Assembly: GCA_944470555.2 (NCBI GenBank) | Contig: OX104129.1 | Coordinates: 44,487,998 to 44,551,997, forward strand | Source: Heterobilharzia americana | Taxonomy: Eukaryota > Platyhelminthes > Trematoda > Strigeidida > Schistosomatidae | Direction of reading: 5' to 3' | Length of the DNA: 64,000 bases | Shown: in pieces, positions 37,571 to 50,129 of the stretch | Numbering within the stretch: position 1 is the first letter of the stretch | How the letters are laid out: each line of letters opens with the position of its first letter | Translations under genes and position numbers: made by a program | The notes under the pieces: model-generated | Seen by the model: only the letters and a program-made list of their open reading frames with translations | Databases searched by the model: none | Told to the model about the DNA's origin: nothing

Positions 37571-40500
37571 AGTCCAATAAGAATTTTTTACATAGCGACT
37601 CTAAGCAATAGATTTGCTTCCGAAAACACAAGTAATATGAACACAGGTTTTAACACTGCTGCTTACCTTCTGAATTTGTCTTTCTTGAAGCACAGGAAAA
37701 CAATAATTTACTTCCAGCTATGAGTTACTTCTATCTCGACTGCAGATTAACCTTGTCAGTAACCTTCCATACCACAAACGGAAGAGTGGGAATATCGATA
37801 AGCTCACCAAGGAATGGTTGGTTAGACAAGTATCGTAAATTTACAATAGACATTTGACTGCTAAGTACATATATCCGTACAAGATTTCAGAGTAGTGAAG
37901 TTGCTCTATATACTTATCATGGAGTGATTTCTTTGAACAACATGGTAGACTTAAGCAGCTTCAAAACCCGGTTATTAAAAACTTGATTTCCATATGCCCG
38001 ATTAGATTTTCAGTTTTTACCTATGGCTTAGGCACCTTTTATGAAATGTACTTTCTACGTAATGATGTAAAGCAAAGCCATAAAGTGTGTTTGACTCACG
38101 TTTCTAAACAAGGTAGGCCAATTATCACGGGATTCACTTTTCCAAAGATGAAGTGTCAGTGATTTACTTTGGCTGATCAAGACCGGGCGCTGAAATCGAA
38201 GCAGTTATAGTTCACTTCTGACAAGAGCAACCACGTTGCTGATCACATTTGAGGTGAGATGATGTACCACCCATTTCATGAAAATTCTCAATCCCCAGCC
38301 ATAGTTGAGTGTCATTTTTTGAGTACTTGAATTTCAGCAGTGCACTTTTGGACCACGCCGTATCCGCATTGCTGAACACAAATGGTTAGATGTCTGCTAT
38401 GCTTGATTTGAGAGTAAGTATTATTCATAACAACAGCAATTCCTACTTTTATGTAGACTGGTTTCATACATAGTCTGCTTTGGAATATTTGAAAAGAGCG
38501 GTGATTACTCAGATTGTTGTCGACAAGGACTGATGACTAGCAGTCTCAGAGAGTGAGTTATTGAATCGCAAAGTAGAACACCGAAAAATAGTCCAAACGT
38601 CTTACAGTAACCTCTCAGTTGTTTATCCAGTAAAAGATGAGTAAGACATAGAGGTTGATCTTTCACATTTGCTGAAGTTGAGAAAGCTGTCCCAATCATG
38701 TGAAAAAACAAAACAGTACGTCTGGACACTCAGTACTCACAAACCTTCATGGATGGCAGTCAGGATTTACCTATTACAGTGACATATTGTCAGGGATGTT
38801 GGATTAATATTATATAAATGTCTAGATGCAGAAGATGGATTTAGTGATTTCACTGTTGAAATTTATTAAATGACTTGTAGTGGACACTTACGGCTTACTG
38901 TATGCAATTTCAAATTTAATGCGTAAGTAGATTTTAAGCACACGAAATGAATTCGATTCATCCCACAATGTTTGCTTCGTAAGAATTTATAAAGGCAACT
39001 AATTGTATGAAAAAGATGGTTGGGAAGACTATGCGGGTTCGTGAACCAGACATTAAGTCGTGCTTGCTGTGTTGAAGTTAACGATACTACCTGGCTTTCT
39101 GAACCTAAGTGAGTAACGCAATGACCCACAAGTAACGTTAACGAGTCACAGCGTCATGTTCTAGAATCAGCCAAAAGAGAAATGCCTGACATGTTCCAAA
39201 ACTGAATGAGTACACTGATCACATTATATCTTTCCTGGTTTTGTAAATCAAACAAATATCGGCGTCTAACACTCGCAATATCAACTAACTTGATACTCAA
39301 CATTACCAATTAGTGGAGATTACAGTGGTATGACTTATTAAGAGTAATTAATATGTCATTCATCCTACGAATTTCTTTACAAAGATATATGAGGGTTTAG
39401 ACTGACGACAATTGGTAGTTGTCACAAAAGAATCCAACTGCCATTTTCATTTAAGTCTGTTGAAAAAATATATTGGTTGTGATAGTGCTTGCGTATGAGT
39501 GCAGAGATCGGCCTTCAGTTGATCCCTTTGTAAACAAACATAACCCTGCAAGACAAAATTCTTGACAAAACCTCCTGCGAAAAACTTTTCCTGGATTCAT
39601 TTTGCATGCCACATGTATGACAATGCCAGAATGAGCAAGGATAGGACAGATGTATATCAACTACACTACTTGAACGAGGTCTTCCTGTCTAAATGCTCCA
39701 ACTGTAAGTGATATCCTAGCATAGATAAAGAGAACATACATTGGTATGGATATTTTAATTATCAACAGTGAATCAGTATGTATCGTATTACCTAACTGTC
39801 TCATTTGGTACAAGTACACAAGCCTGTCGACTGACTCATCTGTTAACGTTACCAGGATCGAGATAGGACCACGCAATACTACGTGACGGTTCAAGTTGCC
39901 ACGCCATATCAACATATGAAGTAATAAAACACTAAGAGCAATGAAGAATTAGTCGAGTAGTGGAAAGTGGGAAAGAGAGGAAATGGGAGTAAAATACTGG
40001 GTTCACTACGATGATCAGGATGAAGAAACTGCGTGGATGCCTCTGTGCCTTTGATATTGATTGAGTCATGTCGCCCTGAGTATCCAACCACTGGTTTCTG
40101 CTGACACCCGGAACCCAACCGAGAAGTCTAAACTTCCCTACACGGTTCAGACCAATCGTCAAAGACTCCATACAACAATGCCACGTTTCAGTTTGGTCAC
40201 CGCGAACCGTTTTCTAGTCTGCACTACTTCAACTAACATTGCGCGACGCAGACGGTGACTAGGCATGTGCATTACATGTTTGTCACCTGAATTCGTTAAG
40301 GTTCACTTCATCAACTGACTTTCTTCACCTCCCCGACGAAGCCATGACATACGGCCTATGCAACAACCAGTGTCGCGCGTCGGTGCCAGTGTTCCAGAAC
40401 CCGGTGGAGGGTGAATATCTGGTTGATACACCCAAAGCCAGTTATAAAATGTCTGGTTTTCTCGGATATGTTGTTCCCAAGCTCCGTCTGAATATTATAG

Positions 40501-43500
40501 AGCCTACGACTTTAGACACTTCGTCCGGCTGATTCTCCTTGGAATGTCACAAGAGGACTTATCACCTTTCCTAAAGACTTGGACTCTCATACACCAGTCA
40601 ACAAAAGTTAAATACATCTGGTACTATACCGTCTGGCACTACTGCCTTTTTTCGTTTCAGATAAACACAAAATCAACGTAGAACCTCATATAAAGTACAT
40701 TGGTTTAATTTGCCACATTTCACAGGAGTATACAAACAGGTGAAAAAAACTGATACAAAAGTTTGTATGAGAATCAACAATTTGAAGACAAAAGTCAGTG
40801 CGAATATTTAAGCTTTAGAAGACGTCAAAGAATGAATATACTTGACCTATTGTGACCCCTTTTCGGCCATGTCACCAAGAGTCCTAAACCACCGACTCCT
40901 CTGTCTTGGTAACCCTAACCAGGTGGTCTACATCTTCATACATGGCTCAGACCAATAGTCAGGGACTTCGTCGACTGCTGTCACAATTTTTTTGAAGGCA
41001 TCAACAGCCTTTTCCACTCTTGTGTTGGGAGTCGTACAGCGATAATCAATCTGTTCTAAAATGATAAGCTTTACAACCTTGCTGTGTGTTTCACTACACC
41101 AAACCTGAATCATCCTAAACGAACACAAGATCCTGATATGAGCTCCGTGCAACAGACGGTCTATATGAAAAAAGCTGGGTGACTTTTGTATGACATTAAC
41201 CTTTTGGTTAGCGAACGAACATACCAGCAGTGTCAAAAGATGTAGGTTGGTGGGCAGTGAATAACCCTTATGTATCTATGTCTGGATATTGATTAAACTC
41301 AGTCCATCGATGTCCATGTAGTTTCATTTGTAGTGCTCAAAACTATCAATCATCTCGCCTTATCTTTGAGATACCTGTTCAAACCAGTCTTTTATCTGAT
41401 AATCGACCACTGTACATTTAAATAATCCAGTTCGGCTTGCTATCATTGGAATTCACGGGTAACATACCTAGGTTTGTGCCCCACTACATTTGCATCAACC
41501 TAACGGACGAAATTAGATGACCAGAGTTTTGCATTGAGATCACTGTTAAGTGGGATTATTAACGTGTTCATGAGCAGTGCAGTCAACTATGTGGATCAAT
41601 GTAAACTGCAGATCGCATTCAGTACATCGATATCGACATGGGATCTGATATCACCCCGTACCTGTACACTCTGCCACACTTCGCGTCAGCATATAATGAG
41701 GATGCACCGAGAGGCAACACGTGAAATAATCAGTAACGGCAAGTCACCAGAAGACAGGAAGGGATAATATAAAATAGAGAAATATGATGCCACGGTTGGG
41801 ATGGAGAAAATGTATGAATGCTTATGCACCACTGATTTTCAACCGTATCGTCTAGTCTCCAACCATGCATCTAGGTTTACACGTCGACACCAACCAGGGA
41901 GTCCACATTACTCAACGCAGCTCGATTCGAGACTTTGGTTGCCTTTAACATTTACTCAAACCTAAATCTCCGGTTAACTCACAAGCAGGTGACTAGGCAT
42001 GCGCAGCACATGCCCTAACAAACAGTTGAATTTTCCAACCGCATCGACTGACTCACTTCAACTCGTTTGAAACTACGCCTGAATTATACATTGATGCTGT
42101 GATTCTGCGACACACCATCCTACGAAGGTACTGGTGGTCGAGTTTGAAGGTTCCTCGTGGTTCACTACAAACCTGCTCAACAGCCTTGAGCACCAGATCG
42201 AACACCTGGATACCACAGCTAGTTGCAGAAAAACAAGTGAGCCTGTTATATCTGTGCGGAGATTATCGGTCAGTGATGCATTAGAACTCATCCAACTCCC
42301 CAAATAATTGAAGCGGTTAACGTGCTCAACCACTTTAATCTCGATCAACAGATGAAAAACTAATACTGATCAGTTGCCGAGAAATGAACTGCATTCTGGC
42401 AATGAGAAATGAATTCCACTCGCACATAAACTGGTGTAGAAGACATCTTATCAGCATTTTCACCGAACACGGCTACATTACTCTAGGTTCGCTGAGACTC
42501 CTGTGACTGGACCAATCCTTGTAAAGTAAGAAAAGGGATGAAATGCCACTATAGTACGTCAGACGAAAATAGAAAGTGAACATTCGTGGTCGGTAACACT
42601 TTTAACACTGACATCCTGTGACTAGGTCTGGCCCAAAATTAACTTGCCAACTATCCAACATGCGTATGTAAAAACACCTGCTCGCGTATTACTGCTGGGT
42701 TGAGACTCCATCGACAGAATTAAACTGCTATGGCGCTTATTCCAGCTGATACGACTGCATTCGTATACTGAACAGAAATGCAACCCAACACACGAAAACC
42801 TTCTGAAAGTTACTTGCGATCTTAACTGTATATTCTGCAGCAGAAAGTCAGTACAGAGTAACCATTTCTAGTAACCGTTACCTATCAGTTAACCATTTAT
42901 GAAGGAAGTAAAACGTGCACCGTTCAGAAGTGCAACACAAAATTGCAATTGCTAAATACTAACACTATAGAAACGTTCCAGGTAGATTAGCGCAATATTA
43001 CCTATTTTCCTATAGTATGCTCATTAAGTCACCCACGTTAAGAGGTGTTAACTTTACAAAAGACAAATGTTATCAAATACGTTCCTTAAATATATGCATG
43101 GTTTGCCGCTTACCTGGATAAAATTAAAAGTACTACTGAGGGGTCTTAAGACTTGGTCAACTGGTTCAGCGGTCGGAGAAGTGTGACTAAGGTCAGCGAC
43201 TGATCTGTAATCATGTTGCGGGATAGGTATTTCAACAGGCTCTGGGAATTCAGAACAGGGAGTGGTTTCCTCAACAGCGGCTGATGATTTTTGCTCCGCC
43301 ATGCCTACTGTCTCACACTCCTCAATGAGGCCCATAGACTGCTGAACAACAGAATTCGCCAGTAACCGGAAGCATAAGTTCCGAACATCCTTGAAAGTGG
43401 TACGCTTCTTCCCAAAGTCATCCATGTCATTTGGTAACAGAATAGGTACCGGACGCCCAACTGTGAAATCATAAGTATTTGCGGCTACAGCCTTAAGATC

Positions 43501-44062
43501 CTCTCGCGTCTGGAGGAAATTCGGAGTAGATGTCAAAGCAGCAGAACTGGCTCCAGGCCAATTACCTACTACTGGTGGCGTCAGGAGACCACGCACTGCA
43601 TCAAGTAGCTTCAGACTGTTTTCTGATGAAGACTTCGCCACGGCTGCACGAACTGTTGGAATATCCAAAGAGGAAAGGAAGCGCTGCAGACATATGTGCA
43701 TACTCAAGTAGGATAGTGTATGCTTCTCATGTTCAACTTCAAGTTGGGACATCTGTTTGTCAATCAACGTCTCCATGTTTGATAAAAGATCCTTAGTTTG
43801 GGTCACAACTTCCTGGACAAACGAAATGTTTTGCACAACACCATCGTAACTTTCAACAGCTTTCCTTTGCTCATCTTTCAAAGACTCGCCCTTTTGAAGT
43901 TTTTCGCGATAGCCATCTAGTTTGCTCTACGAAAAGTCAGGAAAAAGTCAGACATACCTTCCGCTTGACAAGATTTCTATGCCTTCGTTCAAGATTTGAC
44001 AAAAAATTCTTAACTAACTCATCTGGAGTCTCCGCCTCCTGCATGTCTGATACAGTCGACAT
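36289..44062 (-). CDS. Caprin-family RNA-binding protein, four coding exons, 522 aa
   Basis: Caprins are cytoplasmic RNA-binding scaffolds; vertebrate Caprin-1 binds the NTF2-like domain of G3BP and acts in mRNP and stress granules. Joined exons 44062-43958, 43926-43114, 37488-36948 and 36398-36289 give one frame. Residues about 16-150 are the helical Caprin homology region: FLSNLERRHRNLVKRKSKLD, then YREKLQKGESLKDEQRKAV, then VQNISFVQEV. Human Caprin-1 shows the same pattern (KGxxLxxxQxxAVxxY). TFNFIQ at 301-306 matches the G3BP-binding segment of Caprin-1. Residues about 463-512 are RG-rich (FPRG, FRGR, NRGGRG, GQRGG, PGRGG). An in-frame TAA lies upstream of the chosen ATG. All splice sites are GT-AG. 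The protein is shorter than vertebrate Caprin-1 (about 700 aa). Exons skipped within the 5.6-kb intron cannot be excluded. Confidence 0.88.
36399..36947 (-). other. Caprin intron 3 (549 nt)
   Basis: Donor GTACGT, acceptor CTTTTCACTAG. No repeat recognised inside. Confidence 0.8.
36948..37488 (-). CDS. Caprin coding exon 3
   Basis: 180 codons plus one base. Starts ASKVVHPQIP directly after NFIQ; mostly polar and likely disordered; ends FRGRIASENRGGRG. Donor GTACGT at 36947-36942. Phase 1 at its 3' end. Confidence 0.85.
37511..37567. repeat. (TA)28 microsatellite next to a splice acceptor
   Basis: 57 bp of perfect TA repeat ending 23 nt before the exon 3 acceptor of Caprin (minus strand). Confidence 0.95.
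39840..40540 (-). mobile_element. RTE-like family B, 3' fragment in Caprin intron 2
   Basis: Minus-strand reading gives ESLTIGLNRVGKFRLLGWVP, SRNQWLDTQGDMTQSIS near 40171-40060, matching the 3' tail of family B at 19570-19640. The non-coding end at 39850-39930 matches 19320-19370. Reading frame broken. Confidence 0.65.
40610..41240 (-). mobile_element. RTE-like family B, decayed fragment in Caprin intron 2
   Basis: Shares words with 28570-28900 (GTAGAACCTCAT, CTATTGTGACC, GGCTCAGACCAATAGTCAGG against CAACTCAGACCAACAGGAAGG). A 102-codon minus-strand frame at 40928-41236 lies over it but is not clearly a family protein. Confidence 0.5.
41880..42360 (-). mobile_element. RTE-like family B, RT C-terminal fragment in Caprin intron 2
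   Basis: Minus strand reads VVEHVNRFNYLGS near 42330, matching VECVDHFTYLGS of family B. After shifts, LLGHVLRMPSHLLVS near 42010 follows, matching WLGYVLRIRSGRLP. Confidence 0.6.
43114..43926 (-). CDS. Caprin coding exon 2
   Basis: 271 codons, phase 0 at both ends. Carries the rest of the helical homology region, a TTFKDVRNLCFRLLANSVV helix, an acidic linker and the NFIQ motif as its last four residues. Donor GTAAG at 43113-43109. Confidence 0.88.
43927..43957 (-). other. 31-nt micro-intron of Caprin
   Basis: Minus strand GTATG...TAG, 31 nt, with two CTGAC branch-point-like words and a T-rich tract. Removing it joins VKRK to SKLDGYREKL in frame, reproducing the Caprin helix. Introns near 30 nt at the 5' end of genes are a known schistosome trait. 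Confidence 0.88.
43958..44062 (-). CDS. Caprin coding exon 1
   Basis: 35 codons from ATG at 44062-44060 (MSTVSDMQEAETPDEL...) to AAG, phase 0. Donor GTATG follows. The peptide ends in RRHRNLVKRK, the start of the basic helix that continues in exon 2. Confidence 0.88.
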
Positions 44063-44425
44063 TTCTTCTACAGTCACGATATGCGGTAGTAATTAAAACG
44101 CCACAATGATGTTACATGTACAATCTAGCAACTATGATTGATAAGACAAGCAAACATTTCCTTCTCACTGACCATTTCGGAAGTATATGATGACTCGTAC
44201 TTATTTTCCATTGGTTTGCAAGTTTTAGCATTACCTCAAGAAAAATCCGAATGTAATGCTTTGCTGAATTGTTCAAATGGTTTCGCTTAACTTGCTTCCG
44301 CATCTAGAATCTATGGCTCACTACTTCTTGTTGCTGTTAATCTGTGTATACCTAAATAGACAGCAAACAGAGGCGGTTAAAATATATAATTCAGTGAGTT
44401 CTGAGCAGGTCCCACCCACACCTCA
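44063..44425. other. 5' flank of Caprin, promoter not resolved
   Basis: The minus-strand 5' UTR and promoter must start here or further up. I see no TATA box or other element that I would call with confidence. Confidence 0.4.
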
Positions 44426-44429
44426 AGCG

Positions 44430-46920
44430 TTTAAAGGATACAGGTGAAGTAACGTGGATCACTTCCAGAAGAAGAGCATCTTATGGTTTAAAATCTCTTC
44501 GAAAATGGAAGTTGTGCTTTGTATCTAACCTGCTACGTCCTAGGATTAGTTTCTATATGCGTCCTCTAAAATTGGCGCTACAAACAAATTCGGTAAGTGA
44601 CGAAGTTGGTCTTCAGAGGTTTTCAGGATGACATGGGCCCCCTCTCGGTCTTCAGTATTCAAGGGGATACATGCCAAGCACAACCGGTCATCCTTCATGT
44701 TCCAGACCTAATTAATTCAACGGCTTTGGTCAAGCATCTCTGGACGCGTTCTAATTTATCTTTCTGCAGAAAGGGAGGGGAGACGACTGTGCCGTGCTCA
44801 AGGTGTGGCCTTATGAAGCCGCTGAGAATGAGATGGAGACATCTTCTATCGAATTGTTTAAAAAATAGTCAGTAGGTTACTGACTCCAGGTTCCCACGGA
44901 ATACGTTTATGTCACTGCTGGCACAGAATTTTAGGTCTTGGGGGACCAAAACGCTCAAATCCTTTTCGGCCTGCAACGCTTAAAGTTCAACGACCTTAAA
45001 GCTATAGATGTGACATGCATCACGTTTTACCTGTGTAACCTTGCGTTTTCCAAGATTAAATATGGGTCCGCTATTAATTGTCCAGTTGTGAAGTTTAGTT
45101 AAGTCTCGCAGAGTAATGCTGTCTTACCGACCTCTGACTTCCTTCTAGTTTCACGTCACTACAATAAAAGAAAGATTTCAGAAGAAACGTGCTGAGGTGT
45201 GTCGTTTAGGCACACCAAAAAAGGAAGTGGTCTTAGAACTACGCCCTGGGGAAGCCAACCAGGACATTCTGTTTCTTCAGAAATGGAGAAACTCACTAGA
45301 ACTCTAAATCAACGATCACGTGGGTGTGAGGACAACCAGCCAATGAGGGGTGGTCCAATCCTGATCAATTTTAATTTACTAAAGGGGTGACTGCGACAAA
45401 CACTGTCAAACGCTCTGGCAGAGTTGACAGAAATGGTACCAACTCCACCCCAGCGGCCGACAATACCATACCATCTATCCACTGCGGCGGTAGGCAGGTT
45501 GGTAATGTTGGATTACCCCTTCCTAAATCCATGTTGTTGGACGCTTATCTTGAGTGACTGTTTCTTGTTTTGGCTGACAGAACCCTTACCACCACACTCG
45601 AGTTAGTTTTTCTGCCCATCCTCCATTCTGGATGGGAGGCTAACCCACCACCAACTGACCGTTCATCATTTTTGCCTCTAATAATGCTATTATTATTAAT
45701 ATCACCTGGATGCAGTGATTAATTCGCTCGAATATACTGTTCCGGTGGCGAACTTACTAAGACCCACATACTGCTGTTTGGAATAAAGCGATCACTATAC
45801 CACTATTGCTACCATTGTCAAGAGGTTAATACCCATAAGGTCGTCTCTCAGTCCACCGCAAACTAAAGATTGCATTACTTCGGAGGACACGGATAAGAGG
45901 CATCTCCGATCTTTATCTCCAAGGGTCGCTTGTCTGACGTCTTTCAAAGACCGGTGTTATGTGGACCAACTTCCGAGGATTGGGCACTTTCCACTTTCTT
46001 GGAGAACCTTTGAACATCCTACTCAAAGGTTCAGCCAAGATCGATGCTTCTTTTCTCAGCGCCAAAGCATGGGTTTTTTCCGGTTTCAGAAAGGTACCGT
46101 TTGTGAGCAGCAACTGTATGCGCTGTACTACCTCAAGGCCCAAGTGAACCAGCGAGATTCCCACTTCACTGGTGAGATATCCTAATACTCCTAAAGAGAT
46201 GATCGACGAAGGAAAGATTTGGAGATACTGATCATCTAAGAGTTCACCCATATCAGTGTGGCCTGTATTCAGCTTGATAGGCTCTATTAGTCGAGATACT
46301 CCCAACTTCCGGAACTCTGCAGCTTAGTGGAACAGATTTTTTTAAGCTAAAAACAAGTGAAACCTTGGAGAACAGCCGAAAAGTGTGTGTATCATAGCGT
46401 GGATTGTACCCCTAGTCTGATAACTCACTTAAAATAGTCATGTTAGTTAGCCTATTTCATCTTGGTAGCGTAGGAAGACTTGTGGCATACAAGAATGTTA
46501 ATGATCAGCCGATAAAATCCACACTTCTGAACTTCATAGGGTAATGTAACTTCAGCAAAGCTTCTAAACTAACCACAGATCCATGACGTTTACCCACACT
46601 GTGTGTGAAGCCGTTGATGTGTGGAGGTTTAGAAACCACCTCATTAGCAGTTTGAAGCAGGCCTATGAATTTCTGACGTACACTGGTGCCAGAATATGTA
46701 AACCTTGTAGTTCTGAGATCAGCGAAGAACAATAAGTAGCGGACAACGTGCAGATGTTCATTGATGAACGTTCCCTCATCATTCTTACACAAAACAAACT
46801 AGGTGTGACAGCGGGAGTATTGGCTGCAAGCTTCATTTTTCTCCAGGCGATACACGCAACGATTGTACACAAGTCCCGGTATTTTTCTTGATGCGAAGAC
46901 AATAATTCCACTTGTCTATC
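44430..46920 (-). mobile_element. Degraded CR1/Jockey-type LINE, RT region (type 3)
   Basis: The minus strand runs from a pre-RT segment near 46900-46660 (KYRDLCTIVACIAWRKMKL) through RT fingers at 46305-45913 (EPLSRMFKGSPRKWKVPN, ITPVFERRQTSDPW). The palm follows: QHGFRKG near 45530, SARAFDSVCRSHPFSKLKLI near 45410 (motif A) and LPQGVVLRPLPFLVCLND near 45240 (motif B). The thumb reads KDLSVLVPQDLKFCAS near 44955 and SGFIRPHLEHGTVV near 44830-44790, and the C terminus LERVQRCLTKAVELI ends near 44700. Many frame breaks; motif C not identifiable. No EN found upstream. Decay is stronger than in family A. Confidence 0.8.
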
Positions 46921-46924
46921 TTGT

Positions 46925-49900
46925 CACTTTGCGAATACCTATTCTGCTCCCGCGTTACTTCCTAATAACTTGAAATAAGTGTCTTCCAGTGAATGAGTAG
47001 GTGGAGATTGGAGCCACCTGCCTTTAAGAAATATGTAATTTGCACAGTAATTTATATCTGCCTTTAAAAATGATGTGTAAATGTTAACCATTATTACTTA
47101 ATGAAAATTTACGGGGAAATCAGCCAGCGTTACTTCTTTGAGAACAAACCCGTTGAACTGCTTCCCCTCATCATGTGCATGACGCATTTGCATATCCGTT
47201 AAGCACGGTTTTCATTTCTCACTGAAACCTTTATGATACCCGTGAATGGACACAAAAATTCAACACCTAACTTAACTTGCACCATTTGTGTGTGGTGTAA
47301 AATGTCCCTTCTTCTAGCCTGAAGATCGCCACTACATAGGAGGAAAAAAAAGTAGTAAGCAACACCACCAAGCATTTTTCACCAGCAAATGTGAAAACTA
47401 TATCTGCACCTGAGGATTTTGCAATAACCTTCATTATCATAATTATCTTTCCACCTCATGAGTATGTTTCTGGAAAAGGTCATTGATGTACCACCAATCT
47501 ACAACCGCAGTGGGGCAAATGGACCAGCATCGCGAATATTTTCAGTAAAGAGAGAGAAATCATCAATATAAACAACAGATTCACCTCTCAAGGCAGTTTT
47601 ATCTGACTTCAACACTGGGTGGAAAACAATGCACTAAACGTCAGTGCTGAAAATGCAAAGGCGATTCATGTGTGGTATGAAGCATCACACATTCAAATTA
47701 GATGACGTGGGCTGTAGGCATGTGGTCAGGTGGGTTTTTTATCATTTGACCCCGTCGACAAGGCAACTGGCAGTCAGATACAGGTTGTGTCCCCTAGACT
47801 TTGTGTATTGACGTGCGAAGCGGTGGACGTTTTCAAGTCTCAATCAGAAAGTGCGGAGAGTACTTAAATGTGGGGGTGCGTTGACACGATTCACAAAGAT
47901 AAAAGCGCACGTGGGCGAGAAAGAAGCGCGAAGAGGAAACAGAGGTGGCTTAGCTGCCTGAAAAGTATAAAAAGTGGTGTGGATGATGGAAAAATGCCGA
48001 GGACAAAAAGAGATGAAACAGTCAGTCGGTAACGAATATTGCACTCAAAAAGTCCCCGTTCAATACTCTCAAAATAAAACTTGGGCTGCTCTGCATTGAC
48101 CAAGCATTGCGACTTTGATTTGTGTTTAAAAATCCTCGCGAACTTTGGCGTGCACGTGATAGGTTACCGCAAGAGGTGGTAACTACTGTGCTTTCAAAGG
48201 AAGGGAAGCTATTGAGTACATAGTTGGAGTTCAGGGGATGTGTAGCGTGATGAGAAGGTATTCACTAGTTTCTATTCAACAGCATGGTCATACCCATCCC
48301 ACAGACCTGCACTCAGAAAAGATTTTCGAGTGGTTGGCATTGGTCGCAAGGCATCCGAAGTCACTCTCCAAAACCAACTTTGTCGCCTAATATCATAGCA
48401 TGCCCAAACGCGGCAACCGCTTTTGACTACCTTTCAAATAAGGGTAGTTTCCCAGAGTCCGGTCATCATATCTACTGTATCCTTTCCATCTTGTTGGGGT
48501 ATTTCGATATCGTGCTTTATCTCCTGGCCCACCAATAATTCACATATGTTTCTAAATTGAGCCTCTACTCATGGGGCGCAAAACGACTTGAAACGGGCGG
48601 TGGTCATAAGGCACTCATTTCAGCATTATCATGCGGAGGTCGGTGAGAGGTCGTGGAACAGGATATGTTTGTAGTGAAATAACTGTCACGGCAACATGAT
48701 TGTTGGGGTAGTAGCGACACTTTGTGTACATGGGGTGGGAAGTATGTGTTTTGTTTATCCTGGTTCAATGGGGAAGAAGTGTAATTTCTGGAGATCAGTT
48801 AGTTAGTAGAGACGTGAGGGTTACATCATAGCAGCTATAGACCTTCAAAGCACGTCACGTTTTCTAAGGCGCTATATATCCGTTTCAAGTGAATTTCTCA
48901 ATTAACTTATGACCCAACTTATGCTCTTTAATTTCAGAACGACGCAGATACATCACTACTGCTACATCCTGTTTTTGTAGTAACAGTACGATCATATGTG
49001 AAGCCACTGTTCATAGATTGGTCGTCAGCAAGTAGGCAAATATCCTCAGACATGATGAGCTCATTAAGTAGTTGTTGAAATTGCAAGACAGGTCCGCATG
49101 CGTCCATAAAAGATGAAGTTGTGTTTCACCGTCCTCTCATTATGTAATGAAAAATCTGGATCCGCGTTTCGCCCAGGAATGGCACACACGCAATTACGAA
49201 GATTATTTCTTCAATGCCCTGAAAAGGATAAAACTCTGCATTCCCGATATATCATGTGAAACGAGAAGAAAAGATAAATTGAGCTTCAACCGCGTTAGGC
49301 AGAACGGTTCGGTTTCTAGATTTGTGAGACCTTATCAGTAAAGGAAAGCGGGATCCTGCGCAACCAGGCACCAAATAAAGTGGCGCAATCATTAATATTT
49401 GATGGGATTCGCCACACTGCATATAGGCAGAGCCACCACTGAATGCGTTTAGGGGTGTCCTTGAGTGTCTGCAGGGATCTCGGGAGCCGGTGTAGTGGAA
49501 AAATTATCTCAAAATCCCTCCTGAGGACTCTATTTGACCGCATTGATATTTATTTAAGTATTTTTACCCTCATTATGTATATTACGCTTTTGACCCTGAC
49601 AGATGTAATATTATTTCATCATTCGCTTGTCTTCCTTGACTTAACGCTCTCTGCTTGTCTTTCTTTTGATTGAGGATTATCCTTGATGTTTCGCCTTGCT
49701 ACTGTGGGATGCTGCACTGTTGACGACCTGGCGCTGTTTTACTGCTCCTGACATTTTGTCTTGGCTCAACTTAACGTCACCCTGTGAATTGACTGCTTGT
49801 CTTATGACTGTCTGCTAGAAATGCTTATTGACTGATTCGATTCTTGCGGACAGAATTTTGATTCCATCTTGTTGGGAGTATTCTTATTGATTCTCAGGTA

Positions 49901-50125
49901 CTTAATAATTGCATTTGGCCAATCAACATTTTGCCATATAGTACGTTTTCGTACCAGAGAACGTTTTGGACTGTAAAGTTGCCCATCGGCATTGTTATGG
50001 TCCTTTTTAATTTTGACTTAACTTGTTGTTTAATAGTACCACAGATTTACAAAAATTCTATCACAGACTTACTACAAACCATGTTTTGATACTGTTGAAA
50101 AAATCTCTGCCCGTGCATGACTCAC
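46925..50125. other. No recognised feature
   Basis: No RT, EN, integrase or transposase block is visible in any frame. Short frames (66-84 codons) look random. Part of it may be an old 5' half of the element at 44430-46920, but nothing supports that. Confidence 0.4.
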
Positions 50126-50129
50126 GGAA

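Larger units (their letters stand above)
37489..43113 (-). other. Caprin intron 2 (5.6 kb) with TE debris
   Basis: Donor GTAAG at 43113, acceptor CTTTTCTTCTCGAG ending at 37489. It holds three minus-strand family B fragments (39840-40540, 40610-41240, 41880-42360) and a (TA)n array 23 nt from the acceptor. In 37568-39835 and 42365-43110 I recognise nothing. Confidence 0.8.

Noticed and set aside
37481..37723. A Tyr-Ile repeat protein
   Set aside because: It is a reading through the (TA)n array in the Caprin intron.
43054..43113. Caprin exon 2 read through to the stop at 43054
   Set aside because: The conserved part ends at NFIQ exactly before a good GTAAG donor, and the joined exon 3 continues in frame, so the last 20 codons are intron.
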